This document shows positions 33,463-40,390 of a DNA stretch of 40,390 bases, in pieces. Origin of the DNA: Acidobacteriaceae bacterium (GTDB lineage Bacteria > Acidobacteriota > Terriglobia > Bryobacterales > Bryobacteraceae). The translations under genes and the position numbers were made by a program. Position 1 is the stretch's first letter; the number at the start of each line of letters is the position of its first letter. The DNA lies in assembly GCA_019244055.1 (NCBI GenBank), contig JAFATG010000047.1:1-40390 (forward strand). The letters are read 5' to 3'. A model generated the notes under the pieces. It made no database searches. It saw only the letters and a list, made by a program, of their open reading frames with translations, and had not been told where the DNA came from.

Positions 33463-35058
33463 TTACTCAAACCGATAGACCACGACCTTTTCAATGCTGG
33501 TAGTTTGGGGAGCAAAGCGCCAATACTGGCCCTGGTCGTTTTCGTCTCCATTTAGCCGGCGGCCGGGCGTCCATACTGTACTTGCAAATTTGCCTTCCTC
33601 CACATAACCGATTCCCGCGTGCGCGGGGCCGGCTGAACGAGGCTCGAACTTGACGCGGAAACCCCGGCCCGCTCCGACAAACTCGTTCGGACCAGTGGCG
33701 ACAATAAGGCCGAAACCCTTATCCGCGCTGGAACCAAAAATCTCGTCGAGGCTGATAAAAAGAAGATAGCCATTCATGACTCTTGAGACGCTTGGATGCG
33801 ATTTGTCGAGAACAAAGCCCGTCGTTTCGTCCGCTCCCTGGTGCTGCAAGATGAGAGGCGTGAGTTGGGCCAGCACTTCATAGCTGTTGCCGAGATCATT
33901 CTTCTGATCGTTCCAGGAATCGATACCGAACGGCGAAAAACAAATGGCATCGTGTTCGCCCAGAGCATAAAAGGCATTCGCTTCTCCGGTCGCGCCGCCC
34001 GCAGCCTCCGGGATGAACAGCGGATTCCCAGCGCGATGGTACCGATCGCACCATTCCGCGAAATTCGGTGCGTAAATATCCGGCGAATAGATATCGATTG
34101 CGGAGCCCGCGGCTTTCCAAACGTCGATAACGCGGGGTTGTGGACCGCCGCTCGGATAGACGCCGGGAGTGGCATCCTCTCCGGCAAGCCAGGTGTTCAC
34201 ATACATTGGCAAGGAATATTCAGCTTTACCCGAGGCAGCGACATGATTCACATAACGGCCGTAATTCCAGGCCATAAAGATTTCATCGGCGCGCGGGGTG
34301 TTGCCGAAGACCTCCGTCCACGTGCCAGATGTCTTAGCTCCGTTCGAATCCCAAAGCTCACGCAAGTCCGGGTACAGCGTGTCGTGATGCTTCCGGAGGT
34401 GGCTGGTCAGCTCCGGCGGCACGGCGGAAGCGAATGCCTTATCGGCAGCCGCGGAATGGTCGCGAGTATTACCTAGCACGCCAACTTCGTTTTCAACCTG
34501 CATCATCAGCACCGTGTGATTCTGACCATCGAGCTCGCGGATATGCCGCAGCGTTGCCGCGAACGCTCTTGAATCGGCGTCCATGGTGGCGCGTCCCAGA
34601 GTGCTCAGGATTTCGACTTCGTTTCCGTTTTCCTCGACGCGCGGAAACCGGCGAGTGTCTCTCTTCAACCAAAGTGGCGCGTAGCTGGACATGCCGTTCT
34701 TCCAACTTGCGAGCCAGAGAAAGACAACATGGAGATTGCTTTCACGGGCTTGCTGGATCAGGCCATCTACTAGCGCGAAGTCGTATTTGCCCTCCTCCGG
34801 TTCGATCAGTTCCCACGAGAGCGGAGTCAATACCGTATTTAGAGGGATCGCGGCAAGACGCGGCCAGATTGGCTTCATGTAATCGAGGCTGGACGAGCTG
34901 GAATTGTGTATCTCGGCGCCAAGAATCAGAAACGGTTTGCCGTTGACCATCAATTGGACTGCGGTGCCCCGCCGTTCGAGGTGAGGCGCGGAGTCAGTTT
35001 GGGCTGAAACGGATAGGCACAGCAGAAGAAGACCAAGATGAAGATATCGGGCCCTCAT
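33463..35058 (-). CDS. Secreted GH35-like beta-galactosidase with DUF5597-type C-terminus
   Basis: This 531-residue exported glycoside hydrolase is of clan GH-A. A signal peptide (YLHLGLLLLCLSVSAQ) precedes the barrel start LMVNGKPFLILGAEIHNSSS. NTVLTPLSWELIEPEEGKYD follows, then the acid/base Glu in LMMQVENEVGVLG (around residues 193-205) and the putative nucleophile Glu in LFIPEAAGGATGEA. A C-terminal beta domain (GFGLIVATGPNEFVGAGRGF) resembles the DUF5597 domain of such enzymes. Beta-galactosidase activity is likely but a different beta-linked sugar is possible. I start at ATG 35058, one nt after the TGA of the alpha-galactosidase gene, so the two are coupled. The gene is convergent with the isomerase-like gene, 4 nt apart. 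Confidence 0.9.
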   Translation of the reverse strand: MRARYLHLGLLLLCLSVSAQTDSAPHLERRGTAVQLMVNGKPFLILGAEIHNSSSSSLDYMKPIWPRLAAIPLNTVLTPLSWELIEPEEGKYDFALVDGLIQQARESNLHVVFLWLASWKNGMSSYAPLWLKRDTRRFPRVEENGNEVEILSTLGRATMDADSRAFAATLRHIRELDGQNHTVLMMQVENEVGVLGNTRDHSAAADKAFASAVPPELTSHLRKHHDTLYPDLRELWDSNGAKTSGTWTEVFGNTPRADEIFMAWNYGRYVNHVAASGKAEYSLPMYVNTWLAGEDATPGVYPSGGPQPRVIDVWKAAGSAIDIYSPDIYAPNFAEWCDRYHRAGNPLFIPEAAGGATGEANAFYALGEHDAICFSPFGIDSWNDQKNDLGNSYEVLAQLTPLILQHQGADETTGFVLDKSHPSVSRVMNGYLLFISLDEIFGSSADKGFGLIVATGPNEFVGAGRGFRVKFEPRSAGPAHAGIGYVEEGKFASTVWTPGRRLNGDENDQGQYWRFAPQTTSIEKVVVYRFE

Positions 35059-35059
35059 T

Positions 35060-37246
35060 TCATTGAACTCGATGCAGCAGCACAAGCGTGCTGTCGAAGT
35101 CTCCTTTCAACTGGAGTTGTAAACCGTTCTGCATAAGCCATGCGCCGCTGGCCTCTTGTTGCTGGTTCGGCAGTTTGTTGTCTATTGACTCGACCCGGTA
35201 AGTCGCATGCGCATCCAGGCCTTCCAAGTAGATGATCGGCGGCACGGTGTTGTACTCCTGCGAATGGCGGAAGCCGAAGAGAACTGCTTCGGTGCCGTCC
35301 CGCGAGACGTACTCGTTTGCCGTAGTGTCGCTTGTGCGGGGAGAGAGAATCCGATAGAGCTTGCCGAATTGCACGGTGTCGCGGATCTTCTTATCGAGCG
35401 CGATCATTTTCGCGGCAAGCTGTGTATCCTCATCCGTCCATTTGTTCAGGTTGGCGCCGACCCCGAGAGCGCCTTGCATGGCGACGAGAAATCGATATTG
35501 CAGGGGCGTACTGCGCTGATTCATGTTCGGTACATCTGTTACCCACGCCGACATCAGTTTCGGGGCGTACGCCTGAGAGAAGCCCTCCTGAATGCGAAGG
35601 CGGTCGAACGCTTCCGTGTTGTCGGAAGTCCAGAATTCGTCAACATAACGTAGAATGCCGAGATCGATGCGGCCGCCTCCGCCAGAGCAGGATTCGATCT
35701 CCAAATTCGGATGCTTCGCGCGAAGCCGGGCCATGATGTCGTAGAGATTCCGAACGTACTTCACCCAAAGCTCCTTTTGCTCCTCGGGCGCTACTTCGGG
35801 CCAGCCTGGTTCCGCAAACGTACGGTTCATATCCCATTTGAAGTAACTGATCTTGTACTCGGTCGCGAGCTTGTCGAGAACGTTAAATATGTATTCCTTC
35901 ACGTCATCGCGGGCGAGATTCAGCACGAGTTGATTCCGCAGTTCGCTGCGCGGCCGCCCGGGGAAATTCATGACCCAATCCGGGTGTGCTCGATACAGAT
36001 CGCTGTCCGGGTTCACCATTTCGGGTTCTACCCAGAGGCCGAAATCCATGCCCAGCCCGTTCACATAGCTGATCAAAGCATTCAGCCCGTTTGGAAACTT
36101 TTGCGGATTGACCACCCAGTCGCCAAGCCCGGCATGATCGTTATTGCGCTTGCCAAACCAGCCGTCATCGATCACGAAGAGCTCGATAGCCAGCTTGGCC
36201 GCTTTTTCCGCCAGTTCCTTTTGCCCGGCTTCGGTGAAGTTGAACTCGGTGGCTTCCCATGAGTTGTACAGAACGGGACGGGCGCGCGCTTTCAGCCCAT
36301 GCGGCTGTATATCCGCCAGCTCTAACTGATGCAGGAGGCGGGAAGCTTCGCCGAAACCCGAATTGGAATAGCCGCCGTAGAACACGGGTGTTTCGAGCGA
36401 TTCGCCGGGTTTGAGCGGATAGGCGAAATCAAAGGTGTTGAAACCGCCTGTGACACGCACCTGCTGATATGGAGTCTGCTCGATGGCGATGCGCCAGTTC
36501 CCGCTCCATGCCAGCGCCCCGAACCAGACGCGCCCATGCTGTTCATCTGCATTGCCCGGATCGATTGCAAACCACGGATTCAGGTTGTGGCCCGTGTGAC
36601 CGAGGCGGCTCTCGAGTATTTTCATTCCTTCCTGAACCGGCTCACGATTGAGCTGCGTCTCGGCCGCCCAGCGTCCACTTAGATACGACAATCGATAGCT
36701 CACTCCGCGCGGCATATACCAGGTGGCCGATTGCGCGCTCTCCAGGGTAATGGGCTGATTCGTGCCGTTGCGGATGACGGCCCAGCGGCCGATGATTCCG
36801 CTGTCCGGATAAACACGATAATACAGGGTGGCTTCGATATCGTCACGGATGTCCTTCAGCGCGATCTCCAACTCGTTTTCCTGAATGCTGTGGCGCTCGT
36901 AGTGCAACACGAGATCGCGGTCGCCATTCGCGCGCGTGATCTTCAACCCGGGCTCATAATAGCGGGGACCACCCCAGCCGGGGAACTCTTCGTTTTCGAG
37001 CATCTGGTGCGGATCGAAGGAAGAGATGTCGTGAGACTCCTGTGCCGCAGGAACATCCGCGATGCGCCAGAGCGGCGCGCCCCAATACAAGTGCTGAAGC
37101 TGACCGGTGGGCCCGATCCCCATCGCATACGAGCTGTGCGAAGACGTGATCAGCCAGACTTTGCGGCTTGCGTCGTACTGAATCTGGGCAAGGGCGGCAC
37201 AAGCGAAGAAAAGCGCGAAGCAGCAGCCGATTGGAAGAGAGCGCAT
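35060..37246 (-). CDS. Secreted GH36 alpha-galactosidase
   Basis: This 728-residue exported enzyme removes terminal alpha-galactose from melibiose, raffinose-family sugars or galactomannan. A signal peptide (CCFALFFACAALAQ) leads into an N-terminal beta-supersandwich (residues about 25-310), then the barrel. Motifs are RPVLYNSWEATEFNFTEAGQ, LFVIDDGWFGKRNNDHAGLG and FGLWVEPEMVNPDSDLYRAH. The nucleophile is in YFKWDMNRTF (Asp472), and the acid/base is Asp542 in FWTSDNTEAFDRLRIQEG, preceded by ESCSGGGGRIDLGIL. This is full length for the family. It leads a two-gene operon with the GH35-like gene and is divergent from the GH42 gene across a 55-nt gap. Confidence 0.96.
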   Translation of the reverse strand: MRSLPIGCCFALFFACAALAQIQYDASRKVWLITSSHSSYAMGIGPTGQLQHLYWGAPLWRIADVPAAQESHDISSFDPHQMLENEEFPGWGGPRYYEPGLKITRANGDRDLVLHYERHSIQENELEIALKDIRDDIEATLYYRVYPDSGIIGRWAVIRNGTNQPITLESAQSATWYMPRGVSYRLSYLSGRWAAETQLNREPVQEGMKILESRLGHTGHNLNPWFAIDPGNADEQHGRVWFGALAWSGNWRIAIEQTPYQQVRVTGGFNTFDFAYPLKPGESLETPVFYGGYSNSGFGEASRLLHQLELADIQPHGLKARARPVLYNSWEATEFNFTEAGQKELAEKAAKLAIELFVIDDGWFGKRNNDHAGLGDWVVNPQKFPNGLNALISYVNGLGMDFGLWVEPEMVNPDSDLYRAHPDWVMNFPGRPRSELRNQLVLNLARDDVKEYIFNVLDKLATEYKISYFKWDMNRTFAEPGWPEVAPEEQKELWVKYVRNLYDIMARLRAKHPNLEIESCSGGGGRIDLGILRYVDEFWTSDNTEAFDRLRIQEGFSQAYAPKLMSAWVTDVPNMNQRSTPLQYRFLVAMQGALGVGANLNKWTDEDTQLAAKMIALDKKIRDTVQFGKLYRILSPRTSDTTANEYVSRDGTEAVLFGFRHSQEYNTVPPIIYLEGLDAHATYRVESIDNKLPNQQQEASGAWLMQNGLQLQLKGDFDSTLVLLHRVQ

Positions 37247-37280
37247 CGAGTCGATTGTACGCGGGATGCCGCGCTCGATG
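37244..37280. promoter_or_regulatory. Inverted repeat in the divergent galactosidase promoter region
   Basis: Arms CATCGAG (37244-37250) and CTCGATG (37274-37280) form a perfect 7-bp inverted repeat in the 55-nt gap between the GH36 and GH42 genes. An inner GCGG-GATG-CCGC repeat (37261-37272) is nested inside. The left arm overlaps the GH36 start codon. A shared operator is plausible, but the signal is short. Confidence 0.35.
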
Positions 37281-37301
37281 ATTTAATGAGGCAATACACG
37301 A

Positions 37302-39404
37302 ATGCCTAAACTCCGACTCGCGGCATCAGCAGCGCTCATTATGTCGCTTACCTTTCAACCTGTGCTGCTGGCGCAGAATCCTGATTGGTTCCCGAAAAAG
37401 GACATGCTGACGATCGGTGTTTATTACTATCCCGAAGCATGGCCCGAATCGCAATGGGCTCGGGACATGGCGAACATTCGGAAGCTCGGCATGGAGTTCG
37501 TCCACATGGGCGAGTTCGCCTGGTACTTTATGGAACCGGAGGAAGGACATTACAATTTCGATTGGTTGGAGAAGAACGTGGATCTCGCCGCGAAGAACGG
37601 GCTCAAAGTCGTTCTTTGCACGCCGAGTGCGACTCCGCCCATCTGGCTTGAGCGTGAGCATCCCGAAATCCTTATGGTTGACGCGCGGGGGCGGACCATG
37701 CAGCACGGCAGCCGGGAACAAGCCGATTGGAGTTCGCCGGTTTATCGCGAATATGTCGCTAAGATCGATACCGAACTCGCGAAACACTTCGGTAACGACC
37801 CGCGCGTCTGGGGCTGGCAGATCGATAACGAGCTCAGTCACTATGGACGGCAATATTCGTATTCGAAAGCGTCAACGGAGAAGTTTCGCGACTGGCTCCG
37901 CGAGAAATATGGAAGCATCGACAAGCTGAATGAAGCCTGGGGCGGCACCTTCTGGTCCGAGATGTATCAGAACTTCGATCAGGTCGAGATGCCGAATCCG
38001 CAAACGCTTGTGGCGGACCCAAGCCCGCACGCGCTTCTCGATCTGAATCGGTGGTTTGCGGACGAGGCGGCGAATTACCTGAAATTTCAGGCGGGCATTC
38101 TCCGCCAGTACACGAAAAACCAGTGGATCACTACCAACTTTATGACGCTGCACAAGGATGTGGATGCATCACGTTTGCAAAAAACGCTGGATGTGTTCAC
38201 CTGGACTCACTACCCGGTTCACGGCGAATTGGGAGAAGGCGCTCTCGGTTTCCGGCTGGGCAGCGCGGAACAGATGGGCTTCATGCACGATTGGATGCGA
38301 TCGTTCAACGGGCTCTCCGGGCCGATGGAGTTGCAACCTGGCCAGGTCAATTGGGGCGATGTGAATCCATGGCCGCTGCCCGGCGCGATCCACATGTGGA
38401 TTATGCGCGCGTTCGGAGCCGGAGCGCGCTTGGTCTGCACCTATCGGTACCGTCAACCGCTCTATAATTCGGAGCTCTACCACAAAGGTCTGGCGGAGAC
38501 AGATGGCGTCACTCCCTCACCCGGCGGTCGCGAGTATGCACAGGCGATGCAGGACGTAATCAAGCTACGCCAATACTTTGATTCCAACGCCCAGGAACCG
38601 CAGGCGTACGCGAAGCGGCGGACAGCGTTCCTAATCAACTACGACAATTGGTGGGACATCTCGAACCATCCGCAAACGAGTCGTTGGAATACGGTCGGGC
38701 ATTGGATGAGTTATTACCGTGCTCTGAAAAGCCTGGAAGCGCCTATTGATGTGATCACGCCCAATCGGGATTTCAGCAAATATCCGTTTGTGGTTGGGCC
38801 TGCATATCAGTTGGTCGACGAGGAGCTGATTCGACGGTTTCACGAGTATGCGAGGAATGGTGGGCACTTGATCCTGACCGCTCGTACCGGGCAGAAAGAT
38901 CCGCATGGGCATCTTTGGGAGGCTCTATGGGCCGCGCCGATTTATCCGCTTATTGGAGCAAAAATTCCACGCTATGATGTGCTGCCTGTTGGCGTGGACG
39001 GACACGTCAGCTCAGCTGGAAAGAGTTATGCCTGGGGCGCGTGGGGCGATGTCCTGGAACCCGACGTGGGAACACAGGTGCTCGCGACGTACGCCGATCA
39101 GTTTTACGCGGGGAAAGCCGCGGCCGTAACGAGGAAATACGGAAAGGGAACTGTGACCTATGTTGGCGTTGACACCCTCGATGGCGAACTGGAACGTGCG
39201 CTGCTGCATCGCTTGTATCAGGACGCTGGTGCAGCTCCGGCGAATCTCGATCCGAATTTTCTCGTCGATTGGCGTGATGGATTCTGGGTGGCGACCAATT
39301 TCGCAAGCAAGTCTGAGGCAATCCCAGCTCCGCCCAATGCGCGAATACTAATCGGCCAGCGAGAGGTGCCTCCCGGCGGCGTGGCGGTTTGGCAAGAGCC
39401 GTGA
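37302..39404 (+). CDS. Secreted GH42 beta-galactosidase
   Basis: This 700-residue family 42 enzyme hydrolyses beta-galactosides. A signal peptide (LAASAALIMSLTFQPVLLA, residues 6-24) is present; most family members are cytoplasmic, so export is a noteworthy variant. The barrel has GVYYYPEAWPESQWARDMAN, GMEFVHMGEFAWYFMEPEEG and TPSATPPIWLEREHPEIL. The acid/base Glu177 is in WGWQIDNELSHYG and the nucleophile Glu343 is in GPMELQPGQVNWGDVNPWPL. Trimerisation and C-terminal domains follow (YPFVVGPAYQLVDEELIRRF; YGKGTVTYVGVDTLDGELER). It is divergent from the GH36/GH35-like operon, which suggests one galactoside-utilisation locus. Confidence 0.96.
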   Translation: MPKLRLAASAALIMSLTFQPVLLAQNPDWFPKKDMLTIGVYYYPEAWPESQWARDMANIRKLGMEFVHMGEFAWYFMEPEEGHYNFDWLEKNVDLAAKNGLKVVLCTPSATPPIWLEREHPEILMVDARGRTMQHGSREQADWSSPVYREYVAKIDTELAKHFGNDPRVWGWQIDNELSHYGRQYSYSKASTEKFRDWLREKYGSIDKLNEAWGGTFWSEMYQNFDQVEMPNPQTLVADPSPHALLDLNRWFADEAANYLKFQAGILRQYTKNQWITTNFMTLHKDVDASRLQKTLDVFTWTHYPVHGELGEGALGFRLGSAEQMGFMHDWMRSFNGLSGPMELQPGQVNWGDVNPWPLPGAIHMWIMRAFGAGARLVCTYRYRQPLYNSELYHKGLAETDGVTPSPGGREYAQAMQDVIKLRQYFDSNAQEPQAYAKRRTAFLINYDNWWDISNHPQTSRWNTVGHWMSYYRALKSLEAPIDVITPNRDFSKYPFVVGPAYQLVDEELIRRFHEYARNGGHLILTARTGQKDPHGHLWEALWAAPIYPLIGAKIPRYDVLPVGVDGHVSSAGKSYAWGAWGDVLEPDVGTQVLATYADQFYAGKAAAVTRKYGKGTVTYVGVDTLDGELERALLHRLYQDAGAAPANLDPNFLVDWRDGFWVATNFASKSEAIPAPPNARILIGQREVPPGGVAVWQEP

Positions 39405-39406
39405 CG

Positions 39407-40390
39407 CTAACGCGGTTCTGTGATGGTCAGGACACGGTCGCAGCTCTGGTTGTCGAGGACCTGCCGCACTCCCGACGGCCAGGCAATTTCTATCCGATCA
39501 ATGTTGGTTGCGGACCCGACTCCAAATTCGAGACGAAGATCGCTCTGCGACAGATAACTTCCTCCGCTACGGACCTCACTGGTTTGCGAATGACCGCCAG
39601 CAACGAGCTTGACGCGCGCCCCGACCGCGCTGCGATTTGAGTGGGTACCGGTCAGTTTCAGAATCGTCCAATGGCCGGGAGGGTTCACTGACTGCTTGAG
39701 CAAGGAAGGTGGCTCGTTTTGGTTATTAACCGCGATCTCGATGGCGCCGTCATTATCGATGTCTCCAAACGCGGCACCTCGAGACGAATGCAGCTCGCGC
39801 AGCGCGGGCCCAGCCTCTTGTGAAATGTCCCGGAATCGCCCGTTCGCGAGGTTTTGGTACAGAATTGCGTGGTCTTTGTAGTGAATGTCAGTGTGGAGAT
39901 TGTCGATTTCGGGGAAAACGTGGCCGTTGACCAAAAGCAAGTCCTTCCATCCGTCGTTGTCGAAGTCGAAGAAGCCGGTTCCCCAGCCGACGTATCGAGT
40001 ATTCCCGCCCAGACCCGAGTCGAGCGTCACGTCATCGAAGATGCCCTTGCCGCGGTTTCGGTATAGTGTCTCGAATTCATCCGAAAAATTGGTTCGAAAG
40101 ATGCTGAGGTGCCCGTCAGCGCAGTAATCGGCTGCAGCCACGCCCATCCCGGACATGGCCTTCCCATTCTGGTCGAATGCCACGCCGCGAATCACTCCTT
40201 GTTCCTCGAACTTACCTTCGCCCTTGTTGATGTAGAGCAGGGAGGGGGTCTGGTCGGCCGCGACATAGATATCCGGCCGGCCGTCCTCGTTGAAATCGCC
40301 GGTAAGCACGCCGAGCGAATAGTGGCCCACCGGTTCGGCAATGCCGGATTGTTCGGAGACATCGGTGAACGTGCCGTCGCCGTTATTGCG
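39407..40390 (-). CDS. FG-GAP/VCBS repeat protein with ASPIC/UnbV domain (5' end beyond window)
   Basis: This is the C-terminal 327 residues of a secreted CRTAC1-like beta-propeller protein. The open frame enters from the right edge with RNNGDGTFTDVSEQSGIAEP. Calcium-binding FG-GAP/VCBS repeats recur: GDFNEDGRPDIYVAAD, GFFDFDNDGWKDLLLVNGHV and AFGDIDNDGAIEIAVNNQNE. The C-terminal ASPIC/UnbV domain is typical: RSAVGARVKLVAGGHSQTSE then VRSGGSYLSQSDLRLEFGVG and IEIAWPSGVRQVLDN. The start codon and signal lie outside the window. Acidobacteriota carry many such proteins, whose role is likely adhesion or surface binding. The 3' end is 2 nt from the convergent GH42 gene. Confidence 0.93.
   Translation of the reverse strand, partial: RNNGDGTFTDVSEQSGIAEPVGHYSLGVLTGDFNEDGRPDIYVAADQTPSLLYINKGEGKFEEQGVIRGVAFDQNGKAMSGMGVAAADYCADGHLSIFRTNFSDEFETLYRNRGKGIFDDVTLDSGLGGNTRYVGWGTGFFDFDNDGWKDLLLVNGHVFPEIDNLHTDIHYKDHAILYQNLANGRFRDISQEAGPALRELHSSRGAAFGDIDNDGAIEIAVNNQNEPPSLLKQSVNPPGHWTILKLTGTHSNRSAVGARVKLVAGGHSQTSEVRSGGSYLSQSDLRLEFGVGSATNIDRIEIAWPSGVRQVLDNQSCDRVLTITEPR

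Overview
The window looks like a chromosomal segment of an Acidobacteriota bacterium, probably of the Bryobacterales/Solibacterales type. The evidence is the style of the gene set: tandem secreted VWA proteins with MIDAS motifs, a PadR regulator beside a membrane protein, Tat-exported enzymes with RRxFL signals, a sigma/anti-sigma pair with a Pro/Gly-rich secreted protein, a large glycoside hydrolase repertoire, and a 226-residue hypothetical of a kind I associate with this phylum. The assignment is inference from gene content; no rRNA or tRNA gene is visible. No CRISPR array, insertion sequence or prophage was seen.

Layout. 1-2022 (minus): a molybdenum hydroxylase pair of the isoquinoline 1-oxidoreductase type; the large subunit runs off the left edge. 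2079-5456 (minus): a GH63/MGH1-like glucosidase, with the in-frame remnant of an Mrr restriction endonuclease N-terminal domain upstream. 5501-6612: a possible 52-residue membrane peptide and a hypothetical. 6715-9350 (plus): 6-phosphogluconate dehydrogenase and a PfkB/2-keto-3-deoxygluconate kinase-like gene. 9341-10439 (minus): a DUF2306-like membrane protein and its PadR regulator, with a perfect inverted repeat around the PadR promoter. 10606-12858 (plus): two overlapping VWA proteins and a coupled 65-residue protein. 12794-17630 (minus): ECF sigma factor, anti-sigma factor, secreted Pro/Gly-rich protein and GH78 alpha-L-rhamnosidase. 17862-18410 (plus): a DinB/YfiT-like protein. 18415-21275 (minus): GH15 glucosidase/trehalase-like enzyme and glucose dehydrogenase-like MDR enzyme. 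21445-27203 (plus): tdh-sdaA-kbl, an esterase and a Tat-exported aldo/keto reductase. 27243-27826 (minus): a ParE/ParD-type toxin-antitoxin pair. 27929-30268 (minus): an unrecognised protein adjoining a Tat-exported alkaline-phosphatase-superfamily protein. 30383-33458 (plus): a PQQ dehydrogenase with an inserted cytochrome c domain, then a Tat-exported hydroxypyruvate-isomerase-like protein. 33463-39404: GH35-like/DUF5597 and GH36 alpha-galactosidase (minus), divergent from GH42 beta-galactosidase (plus). 39407-40390 (minus): a partial FG-GAP/ASPIC-UnbV protein.

Together the genes describe a saprophyte that takes apart plant or microbial glycans outside the cytoplasm (rhamnosidase, alpha- and beta-galactosidases, alpha-glucosidases, a carbohydrate-esterase-like hydrolase). 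It could oxidise the released sugars through quinoprotein and NAD(P) dehydrogenases towards gluconate, 2-keto-3-deoxygluconate and the pentose phosphate route. A separate operon would degrade threonine through glycine and serine to pyruvate.

The most striking non-coding signal is a perfect 13-bp hairpin at 15530-15561. Its stem contains the AGGAGG ribosome binding site of the rhamnosidase, so the gene looks built for translational control or attenuation. Other points of interest are the Mrr/glucosidase in-frame junction and the unexplained two-gene unit at 27929-30268.
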